DNA of 34,349 nucleotides. Origin: a virus. Under the pieces are notes generated by a model, which was given only the letters and a program-made list of their open reading frames with translations, made no database searches and was not told the DNA's origin. Both the position numbers and the translations under genes were made by a program. The stretch covers positions 1 through 34,349 of the IMG/VR virus record IMGVR_UViG_3300010400_000040; one strand, given 5' to 3'. Of this stretch, positions 14,518-22,372 are shown piece by piece; the first letter of the stretch is position 1; every line of letters begins with the position of its first letter.

Positions 14518-16714
14518 ATTTAATTTTTAATACAAAATCACATTCACCTTTCATTAGCCTATAATTTGCACTTTGGATATATGCTTTTACGTAATCCCCT
14601 GAACCACACTGAACAGAAATGTATCCATAGGGGTTGGCCTTGATAATCTTGTAATCCCTCACACTCAATGAATACTTCAGTGTCATATATTCCGGTTTCC
14701 ATAAAGGAGTAGCCTCTGATTGATCGGCAAAGTCCGTCCTGTGTAAATCCTGGTTCTCAGATTTCTCCCCGTTCTCAAGTTTACAGGTTGGGTAAGCTCC
14801 GGCAATTTCACCTGTAGCTTGTAGGTTCCCCTCTCCTGAGGAAAAGAAAAGCTTGCTAGCCGTATCAACAATATTCGCATAGGAATTAGCGATACTCTTA
14901 AACCACCTCATGAGGTTGTAAAAAGGACGTATGCGCCAATTATAAGCCGTTGCAGGGCTGAAAATATTGGCCGCATCTTCTATGTTCCCTTGCTCTATAT
15001 GGAAACCATAAGCATCCCTTTCAACGCAGGCAATAAAAATCTCGTTGTCGTAAGTGGTATCTGCTGCCCCTGTATCAGCAAAGGATTGACCCCTTGTTAT
15101 TTCCCATGGGTAACCCCCTGCTACAAATTTTGAGGTAATGTCAAGCGTATTACTTACGGTCGATAGTCCTGTTCTGAATTCTTTATTACTATTGAACTCA
15201 TCAAGCCCGTTAATATCCTCAACCTCCCATTTCTCGTAACCAACTTTTATAAGGGAGTAGTGAAGTTGTTCCTGGATGTTAGTTTTAGCGGTCGGTACAA
15301 ATGGGAATGATAAAATCTCGGTATCCTGGTAAAAGTATTCAACCGGTTCAATTCTTAACCACTGAGCATTGGGTAGAAAAGGATTGTCTTCAATCCCCAT
15401 TCCTATGTTATCTATTCCTCTAAGTCCATCGAATAAATCTTTAAGGCTGGCGAAAAGTTTAGGATTCTCGGCCTGGCGGATATATAAACCGCTGGTAATA
15501 ATACGAAGTGAGCCACAACCATCTTCAGAACTGGTGTAAGGCTGGCTGTCTGTTCTCCCGAAGTAATCGCTTTTTACTTTCAAACAATTATCCGTAATAG
15601 CCTCAGTGACACGCGAGAGACTTTCATTAATGGCATAAACAGTACAATCTGTATCCGCACAGGTTTTCTTACCAACTATAAAGAAAAGAGTTTCCTTATC
15701 GAAAGTGGTATGGATAGACATTATGGCCTCAGGTAGGATGATATCGTGTTCATTGGTTTTGTACTCTATGTAGGCATAGAGTCCCACTCCTTCAATAAGA
15801 GCGGTACTACCAGTGAAAGTAATGTCGAAAGCTCCCGTAACAGGAAACCCATCACTACCGGAAAAGAATTCAGTTTCCTGAATTAATATGGAGTCATTGT
15901 TAATATCGCCGTTCCCATCCCATGTAACCAATCTTGCCTTTCCTAACTCTAAATCCACCGCACCGACGCTGTGCATTTCGTAAGATCCTTTTAACCTTAC
16001 ATTGTAATCAAAATCAGAAGTTATACATTTAGTATTCTCCTCAAAAAGAATCTGCGGAGACATTGGAGTATCAAAACAGTCCGTATTCCTTATATTATTT
16101 TCAGGTTGAGGCTCCCCAGTAGCGATACTATTGAACCTGATAACATTATAAGTGGGCCTCATGATAGTAGTAGAGTTCCCGGAGGTATTACAATTGTTGA
16201 GTTCAACTGTATCCCCTGACTCATCTACCTGGCAATCCAATGCTATTTTTAATTCCTGCGCAGCCAGGCTCATTACAAATCCAAGGTTATCATACTGTGC
16301 AAGTGCTGACATTTTACTAAAAGTAACCTCAGCATCCATATCCACTTTCTGATCATATCGGTTCCTCATGGTCATTAAACACCCTGTTTGCTCAACCGGG
16401 AGGGTGACAGAGCAAGTTGTTCCACAGGTATCCGAGTACTTCCTGAAGTCTAATTTACCTTCTAAAATAGTTTCCAATTCCTCATAAATGCCACAGGATT
16501 GAAGTGCTTTAAAAGTTACATCGGCCTTAAGGCCATAGGTCTTTTTTTTGTCCTTAAGATAATCCGCAGCCTCACCAAAAAATTGAAGGTCTGATGTACT
16601 GGCCTCGAAAAATATACCATGCCAGTTATCATCCCGTTTCATATTAAGAACGATATCAGAAAAACCCTGCGGTTCGTCAATTAAAAGATCGTCTAAGTAG
16701 AATTCGAAATACAT
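14507..16714 (-). CDS. Large tail/baseplate-type structural protein
   Basis: The 735-residue protein directly follows the small lipoprotein-like gene downstream of the tape measure. It begins MYFEFYLDDLLIDEPQGFSD, a start typical of Bacteroidetes phage tail proteins, where a short N-terminal beta domain precedes a large mixed region. It has paired cysteines (CGTTCSV, then VEQTGC) and many beta-like segments with a C-terminal SLSVRDYKIIKANPYGYISV close. No peptidase, lysozyme or known adhesin motif is visible. By position it corresponds to distal tail or tail-hub proteins that follow the tape measure in siphoviruses. Exact role is inferred from place, not motif. Confidence 0.65.
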   Translation of the reverse strand: MYFEFYLDDLLIDEPQGFSDIVLNMKRDDNWHGIFFEASTSDLQFFGEAADYLKDKKKTYGLKADVTFKALQSCGIYEELETILEGKLDFRKYSDTCGTTCSVTLPVEQTGCLMTMRNRYDQKVDMDAEVTFSKMSALAQYDNLGFVMSLAAQELKIALDCQVDESGDTVELNNCNTSGNSTTIMRPTYNVIRFNSIATGEPQPENNIRNTDCFDTPMSPQILFEENTKCITSDFDYNVRLKGSYEMHSVGAVDLELGKARLVTWDGNGDINNDSILIQETEFFSGSDGFPVTGAFDITFTGSTALIEGVGLYAYIEYKTNEHDIILPEAIMSIHTTFDKETLFFIVGKKTCADTDCTVYAINESLSRVTEAITDNCLKVKSDYFGRTDSQPYTSSEDGCGSLRIITSGLYIRQAENPKLFASLKDLFDGLRGIDNIGMGIEDNPFLPNAQWLRIEPVEYFYQDTEILSFPFVPTAKTNIQEQLHYSLIKVGYEKWEVEDINGLDEFNSNKEFRTGLSTVSNTLDITSKFVAGGYPWEITRGQSFADTGAADTTYDNEIFIACVERDAYGFHIEQGNIEDAANIFSPATAYNWRIRPFYNLMRWFKSIANSYANIVDTASKLFFSSGEGNLQATGEIAGAYPTCKLENGEKSENQDLHRTDFADQSEATPLWKPEYMTLKYSLSVRDYKIIKANPYGYISVQCGSGDYVKAYIQSANYRLMKGECDFVLKIKYGS

Positions 16715-17065
16715 TTATTCTCGTAACTCCAATTGCAGGGAATCGATCTGCCTTAGTAATTGTTTTTTAATAATTTTAATACTATCAGTCTTGGCAATAT
16801 TTTGAGCTTCATATTTTATATACTTATTGTAATTCGCGGTATCATTCATCAGCTCCAGGTCTCTAATAATTTGTTCTTGACCTGAAGTGTCTGTAGAATG
16901 AAATATTTCTACGAACTTTCTTTTGCTATCCTTTTCGATAGCAGATAATTGATTGTCTAAAGACGAGCAACTATCTTTTAGTAATAAAATACGCTCAGTC
17001 AACCTATGTTTTCCAAAACAAGCAAAGAGCATAGTGATCACCGTAATTGTGATTAAATTTTTCAT
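16715..17065 (-). CDS. Small lipoprotein-like coiled-coil protein
   Basis: The 116-residue protein begins MKNLITITVITMLFACFGKH, an N-terminal hydrophobic segment with an LFAC lipobox ending at Cys16, followed by Lys/Glu-rich helices (KDSCSSLDNQLSAIEKDSKR and later KIIKKQLLRQIDSLQLELRE) that look coiled. This pattern is consistent with an exported lipoprotein, such as a spanin-like outer membrane subunit or a host-exclusion protein. It sits between the tape measure and the large tail protein, an odd place for a lysis gene. Its stop abuts the next start. The lipobox is imperfect at position -2 (Phe), so lipidation is not certain. Confidence 0.6.
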   Translation of the reverse strand: MKNLITITVITMLFACFGKHRLTERILLLKDSCSSLDNQLSAIEKDSKRKFVEIFHSTDTSGQEQIIRDLELMNDTANYNKYIKYEAQNIAKTDSIKIIKKQLLRQIDSLQLELRE

Positions 17066-17110
17066 AATTGATAATTTTACACAAATAACGGATAATCATA
17101 TATTTAATTG

Positions 17111-20083
17111 TCATTTACTGCTGTATACCCTATCCATATAGTTTGTCCTTGATATCCCTTCCTGAACCCAGACCTTTATACCATCCTCATTCACATTCAC
17201 ATGTGGGTTTGGTAATTTTTTAATTTCATTAGCTACGGCTGCCGCCACTGTTGCAGCAAATTCTTTGGAGTCTATGGTTTCTTTCTCAGGCTGGTAATTC
17301 AAAATTTTCCGATCAACTTCTGGAAGCATCTGTTTTGTTTCGGTAGGAGTGAATACCTTGTCATCCTTACCCAACCAAACAATGGATTTACTTTTTGCCA
17401 GATACATTTGGCCGTCTTTCTGTAAAAGTTCCGCACCATCCTCGCCGATCTCACCGGGGCCCTGGTACTTGTTCTTTTTGCCGGTCCGAAATTTTGGTAT
17501 GGGCCTGTTTGCGATCAATCCTATCTGGATGGCACCCAGTGCCCCGACTATTGCAGCCAGTATAGGCCCCCCGGTAGCAAGAGCCCGGGTAACTGCGTTT
17601 GCCGTATTGATCACGGCGTTGAATATTGCAAGTGCCTTGTCCCTTTGTGCCTGTTCCCGTCTCAATCGTTTCTCATCGCCTTCAATCCTTTTATTTCGGG
17701 CTTTCGCTTCCTTCTCAGTTATAGCACCGGCATCCAGAAGTTCCTGAACACGGTTCTTTTCATCCTGAATATGCTGGTTCTCGCTGGCTGCCTGTTCGTC
17801 GTTAATCCCCTGAAGAGCCTGGGAAATGATGCTAAGGGTTTCCTGTATTACCTGGATACGCTTTTCATTTTCCCTTTTTTGCAATTCGGAAATTCTAAGC
17901 TCCGTCTCTTCAGAAATTTTTGCTTTCTCATCCTGTATCTGGGCATACTTTACATTAAATTCATCCTCACTTATTAACCGTTGGGCCAGTTCATCCTTTA
18001 AAGTATCTTCCCTTTTTTGCAGGGTATCTAACTCTATATCCGCTCCTTCCCGGATGGCAGCAATACGAACCTGGAGGGATTTTTTTTCATCGGCGGCAAG
18101 GCGTTGGAGCGATCGCACATGTCTGCCCTGTTCGGCATTTTGCAAGTCAAGTTCCTGCTGTGCCTGCTGTTCAAGCGATGCCCTTCTTGCTGCCAATATA
18201 TCCGCGTCCCTCTTGGCGTTGATCTCTTTAATTTTGGCCGCGTTACCTTCTGCGGCCCGGACTTCTAAATCTGCCCCTAGTTCTATATTGCTTATTTCAA
18301 CTAATAATCTGTCATCCGCGCTCGTTTGAATGGAGGACAGAAGTGCTTTATTAATAGAAATTTGATTTTCAATCGCTTCCCTGCTAAGTCTTTGGTTTCT
18401 TTCTCTCTCTAAACCTATATTCTCTTTAAAACCTTTTTCCTGAATTAATTTCCGCTGGTTAGATGTTAATTCTTCAGCCTCCAGGTCTATTTTTACTTTC
18501 TGTGTGACTATGCGCTGCTTTAATCGCAGTTCCTGTTCGCTTCCCACTTCCGCATTCAATAACTGTCTTTCTAGTGCTGCAAGCTGATCCTGTAAATCAA
18601 CCAAACGAAGACGTTTTAACTCTTTTACCCTGTCTACGGCATTCAATTGGATTTGCTTACCGGCCTCATCTATTTGCTGAACGGCGGCAACCCCGGCGCT
18701 CAGTAAAGGCTTTAAAGCGTCTGCCTGTGCCTGCAATTGTTGTCTTAATTTCTCAGCGGCCTTTGCAGTTCGTTCGTTATTGTCTTTAAGCTGCTCATCT
18801 TTGGCGGCTTCATTCAGCGTTGCCAGTTTACCTATAAGAGCATCATATTGGTTTTGTAACCGCTCTACTCCAATCCGGGTTAAACCCAAATTTTCGAGTG
18901 AGGCTTTCCCTATTTTACTGTCCTCTTTTGCAATGCGATCTTTTAGCGCCAATAACTTCAGTTCACTATCCCCTCTCGCCTCAGCTAACCGGAGATCATC
19001 TTCTAACCCTTCTTTTACGCTGCTGAGTGCTTTAATATAGGCTTCATTGCTTTGCGCAAGGGCTTCATTACTTTCTTTCAAAGCATTGTTTAACCTCAAT
19101 TGTTCTTCTCGGGCATCTTCAGCGGATGAGGCGAAATCTTTGAGGGCATTAACGGCAGCTATCACCCCCAGAATAAATAACCCTATACCGGTAGCAGCAA
19201 AGGCAATCCTGAGCGCCTTAAGTAAGCCTGTGCTTTGCCCCACAACCAGGTTATAAGCCAACTGAGCGGCTATCTGTCCCTTTGTCTGGATAGTGTCTAT
19301 TAGCTTTACGGCCGCACTTTCTTTTTGCAATACATTCCCCACCTGTTGCAATCCCTGAAGGATAGCCATGACTGCATTGACTTTGAGTAATGTTTTTTGC
19401 AGTTCTTCCGATTCATCCCCGAACAATGCGGTAGCTCCCTGAGCCACGGCGAAGGCGCCTGCAACTCCTTGTGCTGCCGAAAAGAGTCCGTCGAATGTTG
19501 AAGTATCTGAAGCAACGTTTTTAATTTCCTGCCCGGCATCGGCCATGGCGTCTTTTATCCTACCGGCTTCACTTACAAGTGAGTCAAGCTGTCCCGCCCA
19601 CTGCTCACCGGTAAGCTTCACTTGTACTATCTGCTGGGTAAGATTTTTTAATCGCTGTCGGAAAGATTCTGTCGTCTGTTCAGTTTTCCCGGCCTGGTTG
19701 CCTGCGGCCTGAAGTGCCGCGATATAATCGTCAACGCTTACTGCCGCCTTGTCGAACCCTGCCGCGACCTCCCCCGTTGACATTTTAAGGAGGTTCTCAA
19801 CAGCTTTCTTGCTTTCTCCGGACAATGTTTTTAGTGAAGCAACCAGTTTGTTGTATATCTGTTGTTCGCGCGTTGCTGAAGCTGCAACCTGGTTCGTTAG
19901 CTGGTTTCTCTTAGCCAGTTCGGCATTGGTTTGTTTGAAGCTGCTGGCCATCTTCGCATCGATCTGACCAGATTTTTCAAGCTTATCTAAAGCCGGTTCT
20001 AGCTGACTATCGTCCAGAACGAGCTCTATTACTATTTGATTGTCTGCCACTGACTTTTGGTTTAATTTGAGAGAGTTTGACAT
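17111..20083 (-). CDS. Tail tape measure protein
   Basis: The 990-residue protein is the longest in the window, Gln/Glu/Lys/Ala-rich and dominated by coiled-coil heptads, such as EAKARNKRIEGDEKRLRREQ. It begins MSNSLKLNQKSVADNQIVIE and has a DDSQLEPALDKLEKSGQI opening like those of other tape measures. A hydrophobic segment (LRIAFAATGIGLFILGVIAA, about residue 290) and another near AAIVGALGAIQIGLIANRP could be the membrane-inserting parts. Tape measures set tail length and help DNA entry; by the usual length rule this one would suit a tail of very roughly 150 nm. It lies downstream of the G/GT chaperone as in lambda, but its start overlaps the end of the T extension by 77 bases. Confidence 0.88.
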   Translation of the reverse strand: MSNSLKLNQKSVADNQIVIELVLDDSQLEPALDKLEKSGQIDAKMASSFKQTNAELAKRNQLTNQVAASATREQQIYNKLVASLKTLSGESKKAVENLLKMSTGEVAAGFDKAAVSVDDYIAALQAAGNQAGKTEQTTESFRQRLKNLTQQIVQVKLTGEQWAGQLDSLVSEAGRIKDAMADAGQEIKNVASDTSTFDGLFSAAQGVAGAFAVAQGATALFGDESEELQKTLLKVNAVMAILQGLQQVGNVLQKESAAVKLIDTIQTKGQIAAQLAYNLVVGQSTGLLKALRIAFAATGIGLFILGVIAAVNALKDFASSAEDAREEQLRLNNALKESNEALAQSNEAYIKALSSVKEGLEDDLRLAEARGDSELKLLALKDRIAKEDSKIGKASLENLGLTRIGVERLQNQYDALIGKLATLNEAAKDEQLKDNNERTAKAAEKLRQQLQAQADALKPLLSAGVAAVQQIDEAGKQIQLNAVDRVKELKRLRLVDLQDQLAALERQLLNAEVGSEQELRLKQRIVTQKVKIDLEAEELTSNQRKLIQEKGFKENIGLERERNQRLSREAIENQISINKALLSSIQTSADDRLLVEISNIELGADLEVRAAEGNAAKIKEINAKRDADILAARRASLEQQAQQELDLQNAEQGRHVRSLQRLAADEKKSLQVRIAAIREGADIELDTLQKREDTLKDELAQRLISEDEFNVKYAQIQDEKAKISEETELRISELQKRENEKRIQVIQETLSIISQALQGINDEQAASENQHIQDEKNRVQELLDAGAITEKEAKARNKRIEGDEKRLRREQAQRDKALAIFNAVINTANAVTRALATGGPILAAIVGALGAIQIGLIANRPIPKFRTGKKNKYQGPGEIGEDGAELLQKDGQMYLAKSKSIVWLGKDDKVFTPTETKQMLPEVDRKILNYQPEKETIDSKEFAATVAAAVANEIKKLPNPHVNVNEDGIKVWVQEGISRTNYMDRVYSSK

Positions 20084-20758
20084 CGAGTACCGCTAAGTAC
20101 TCAATCAGTGGCATGCGTGTGTACGCATCAATTGTGGTAGGATCGTAATTTGCCAGCCATCGAAGTTCTTCCTCCCTGGCCGTTATGGATTTCCCGACAA
20201 CACTTTTGTAAGATTGTCGCGGTGAATTCTGTCTACTTTTTCGGCTATCCCCATATATATTTGGGTACCGCTTCCGGCAGACTTCAAAGATGGAATTAAG
20301 TCGGTGACAAGCCTGCTCAAAAAAAAATCCAACATCTCCGGATCTTTCTTCCACTTCTCTATTTTCTTCTTATTGTAATCAAAATCATAAGAATACTTAC
20401 TCTCCGATTCATCAAAGAAAATAACCGAAGCGAGTTTATAAACAAAGTCTGGCATCACCATTAGTTCCAGTCTTTCCTTAAGATTCAGGTTTAGCTGAGC
20501 TATGTAACTTAAATTGATCTTCCGGTCTGCAGGGTTCAAAAGCTTCTCCATGGCCTTTGTGTGAGCTTCCAGGTACTCTTTATCGCACCTCATTTCCATC
20601 TCTGCATAGACAGCCATAGCCGCAAAAGCCCTCCCCGTTGGAACCTCGAAAGCATTATCGAACATTAAATATTTCTTCCCGCCGTGGTCGAATGCTTCTA
20701 TAATCCGATATTTCTCATCCAGTAAGTAGGGCTTAAATTTTTTCTTCCAGAACCACAT
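20007..20758 (-). CDS. Tail assembly chaperone GT fusion by -1 frameshift
   Basis: If ribosomes slip at 20189-20195, the product continues from residue 190 of G into SITAREEELRWLANYDPTTI and on to a stop at 20007-20009, giving about 250 residues. The extension is clearly protein-like (EEELRWLANYDP, RMPLIEYLAVLDVKLSQI), whereas the zero frame stops two codons after the slip site. In lambda the GT product binds the tape measure and the tube protein. The extension overlaps the start of the tape measure gene by 77 bases, which is more than usual. The slip is predicted, not measured. Confidence 0.72.
20183..20758 (-). CDS. Tail assembly chaperone, G-type (short product)
   Basis: The 191-residue protein begins MWFWKKKFKPYLLDEKYRII and is helical, ending in the sequence LTKVLSGNP. 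It lies directly upstream of the tape measure gene, which is the position of tail assembly chaperones. Near its 3' end the slippery heptamer GGGAAAT is in the right frame for a -1 shift (see the site at 20189-20195), and the -1 frame continues for 60 residues before its stop at 20007. This G/GT pair is a hallmark of long-tailed phages; the chaperones coat the tape measure and recruit tail tube subunits. I do not see a specific domain match. It overlaps the upstream 83-residue gene by 26 bases. Confidence 0.8.
   Translation of the reverse strand: MWFWKKKFKPYLLDEKYRIIEAFDHGGKKYLMFDNAFEVPTGRAFAAMAVYAEMEMRCDKEYLEAHTKAMEKLLNPADRKINLSYIAQLNLNLKERLELMVMPDFVYKLASVIFFDESESKYSYDFDYNKKKIEKWKKDPEMLDFFLSRLVTDLIPSLKSAGSGTQIYMGIAEKVDRIHRDNLTKVLSGNP
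20189..20195 (-). promoter_or_regulatory. Programmed -1 slippery heptamer GGGAAAT
   Basis: Read on the minus strand, the heptamer GGGAAAT falls as G GGA AAT in the zero frame, matching the X XXY YYZ rule, two codons before the G stop (TAA at 20183-20185). It differs from the lambda G/T site GGGAAAG only in the last base. The -1 frame after it remains open for 60 codons. An alternative slip at the A-run a few codons upstream is possible but weaker. Confidence 0.75.
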
Positions 20759-20984
20759 CGGGGAATAATTGTTTTAAAACGGTTTTTAAATTGGTCAGCT
20801 TCTGAACAGGCGCCACTATCTCATTCTTTTTTTTGATCCTGAATACATATTGTCTTTTTCGATAGTATAGGTAATAAGCATCCAGTTTATAAATCTCGTT
20901 CCTCGTTCCCCCGCAATTACAATTCCCGGCCCGGATGAAACCGTACTGTTTAAGTAATTGATCGTGAGGTTGTTCATAATGCAT
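20733..20984 (-). CDS. Hypothetical protein with Cys knuckle
   Basis: The 83-residue protein begins MHYEQPHDQLLKQYGFIRAG and has NCNCGGTRNEIYKLD at residues 21-35 followed by a Tyr/Arg-rich YYLYYRKRQYVFRIKKKNE. The CxC pattern may bind a metal but lacks a second pair. It overlaps both neighbours (11 bases upstream, 26 bases into the chaperone gene), so translation is coupled. It is in the place where a minor tail or neck protein would be expected, but no family is recognised. Confidence 0.6.
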   Translation of the reverse strand: MHYEQPHDQLLKQYGFIRAGNCNCGGTRNEIYKLDAYYLYYRKRQYVFRIKKKNEIVAPVQKLTNLKTVLKQLFPDVVLEEKI

Positions 20985-21297
20985 CTGCTATATCCTGTAG
21001 CTTATTTTCAATCGTGACAATTATTGCATTGAATCCCATGGCTGCGAAAATCACCGGTATCATTTCTATTTGCCATCCCCAAAGGAACACGTAAAGAGGA
21101 ACACCGTACCATGGAACCATACAAATAGGGCATTCAAATAATGGTTTACACAGGTATTCCGGAAGTCTCTCTTTTAACCAGGCTGCAACTCCCCCGAATA
21201 TTGCTTTCTCCCAGAAACAGGCATAGTAACCGTAAATGGCGAGGGCGATTATGATGGCGTGGTTAAGAATCTCTTTATTATCGTGCATATCATCCAA
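20974..21297 (-). CDS. Small membrane protein with CPICMVPW motif
   Basis: The 107-residue protein has an N-terminal hydrophobic stretch (HAIIIALAIYGYYACFWEKA), a central LFECPICMVPWYGVPLYVFL with a CxxC pair, and a second hydrophobic C-terminal segment (MIPVIFAAMGFNAIIVTIEN). Two or three membrane helices around a CPxC loop resemble the DUF1360-like group and similar small phage membrane proteins. A holin-like role can be considered, but the conserved CxxC and the context in tail genes do not prove it. It overlaps the upstream repeated-module gene by 8 bases. Confidence 0.65.
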   Translation of the reverse strand: MDDMHDNKEILNHAIIIALAIYGYYACFWEKAIFGGVAAWLKERLPEYLCKPLFECPICMVPWYGVPLYVFLWGWQIEMIPVIFAAMGFNAIIVTIENKLQDIADAL

Positions 21298-21529
21298 TTT
21301 TTATCAGCCCCGTTGCCGGCCCTCCATGATCCACCGTTATACTATTCACAGGGTAGGTATCAAATGCTATACTCGTACTTATGCCCGCTGCTACATATTG
21401 AACCCCATCCCAATAAAGAACCGTAATCTTTGGAGCCGGGCCATAAGCCGCCTGCATGGAAGGTCCATATCCTATTGTGGTTGAGGGAGTGTTGAAAAAA
21501 GTTGTTATGGACGGGTTGCAGCAGCTCAT
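21290..21529 (-). CDS. Small protein consisting of the repeated GGPATG module
   Basis: The 79-residue protein is nearly all one copy of the module seen at the C-terminal end of the 249-residue structural protein at 13768-14517. Shared words are AYGPAPKITVLY / AYGLAPSVQIWV, FDTYPVNSITVDHGGPATG / FDTYPVNIINVDLGGPASG. At the DNA level 21344-21366 matches 13822-13844 at 21 of 23 positions. It begins MSCCNPSITTFFNTPSTT, with a Cys pair at the start. It is likely a virion-associated subunit. It overlaps the neighbours by 4 and 8 bases. Confidence 0.65.
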   Translation of the reverse strand: MSCCNPSITTFFNTPSTTIGYGPSMQAAYGPAPKITVLYWDGVQYVAAGISTSIAFDTYPVNSITVDHGGPATGLIKIG

Positions 21530-21723
21530 TCGCCATCAATTATTTGTCGGGCCTTAATTACCGCTAATTCACATTGCATATTTGCACATACTATATCAGC
21601 TTCTCTTTTTAATTGACTTAATGATGAGATAATTGATTGAGCAGCTTTTATTTTCTTCTGTTCGGCAGCAACCTCGCTGTCAGACTGCTTTAATAAGTCC
21701 CATATTTTTTCAAGATCAACCAT
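21526..21723 (-). CDS. Small coiled-coil protein, unknown
   Basis: The 65-residue protein begins MVDLEKIWDLLKQSDSEVAA and is helical over almost its whole length, with two Cys near ADIVCANMQCELAVIKARQI. It overlaps the next gene by 4 bases and follows the previous stop by 2 bases. The length and helical composition suit a small structural or chaperone protein. I recognise no family. Confidence 0.55.
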   Translation of the reverse strand: MVDLEKIWDLLKQSDSEVAAEQKKIKAAQSIISSLSQLKREADIVCANMQCELAVIKARQIIDGE

Positions 21724-21725
21724 AG

Positions 21726-22325
21726 CTAACTTATTAGTGCATATCCTGTAGCGGGTCCACCATTATCTATCTCGATGCTCTGCAATACTCCACTATTAAA
21801 CACTTGCTCGATTGTAACGTCAACCAACTGGTAAGTATCAGGAGCAGTTAAATGGTAAATTTGTACAGTGGGGTTATTCCCAAAAGCAGCCAGTAAAGCG
21901 GGCGTCCATGTGATTGAAAAAGTGGCTGCGCTCGTAAAGGGGAATATTCCCGTCTGACTTCCAACCGGGGGACTACAGGTAAAATCACAACCGAGCGTAT
22001 TCTTTTCGTACGTCCCGCCTTTGACAGTGAAATCAATACAGTCGAATTCACCAGCCACCTTGAATTTCACTGGTTTACATCCTGTATCCTGAACCTGTAA
22101 AGAGAATTGACCTGAAAACTCAGTAAGAAGTCCGGGAGGTAACTCATCTACCGGGATAGTCCAGAATCCATTTGCATCAGTTGTAAAATCCCCTTGATAT
22201 TTTTTTCCGAATTTGTCCGTAATTATCCATCGGTAATCAGAAAGTGGGGCTAATTGAGCATAAACCTGTAGCTCTAAATTGCACTTGGCAATAAAGTCGG
22301 TAAAACAGCATGCACAACTTGTCAT
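21726..22325 (-). CDS. Structural protein, beta-rich, with C-terminal GGPATG module
   Basis: The 199-residue protein has a Cys-rich start (MTSCACCFTDFIAKCNLELQ), an Ig-like middle with YRWIITDKFGKKYQGDFTTD and GFWTIPVDELPPGLLTEFSG, and the repeated module at the end (ALLAAFGNNPTVQIYHL, then SIEIDNGGPATGYALIS). The middle is a pattern I associate with Bacteroidetes phage structural proteins, in which a TDKFGxxYxG strand is followed by a PxGLL turn. It is the first gene after the terminase large subunit, where a head-tail connector or major tail protein could lie. Exact role is not determined. Confidence 0.65.
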   Translation of the reverse strand: MTSCACCFTDFIAKCNLELQVYAQLAPLSDYRWIITDKFGKKYQGDFTTDANGFWTIPVDELPPGLLTEFSGQFSLQVQDTGCKPVKFKVAGEFDCIDFTVKGGTYEKNTLGCDFTCSPPVGSQTGIFPFTSAATFSITWTPALLAAFGNNPTVQIYHLTAPDTYQLVDVTIEQVFNSGVLQSIEIDNGGPATGYALIS

Positions 22326-22372
22326 TTCATAAAGTTATAGAACTTTCAGAAATTATTGGAAAATAAATAACT

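Noticed and set aside
17349-17747. Plus-strand open frame of 132 codons opposite the tape measure C-terminal part
   Set aside because: It is a complement of a real gene with biased composition, and lies inside the tape measure with no gap for a promoter.
17826-18329. Long plus-strand open frame of 167 codons opposite the tape measure gene
   Set aside because: It is Ser/Cys/Leu-rich and mirrors the codons of the coiled-coil tape measure on the other strand. No start signal or protein-like pattern supports it.
20203-20209. A-run ACAAAAG as the chaperone slip site
   Set aside because: It allows only single-codon slippage; the GGGAAAT heptamer a few codons later fits the full two-codon rule and is more likely.
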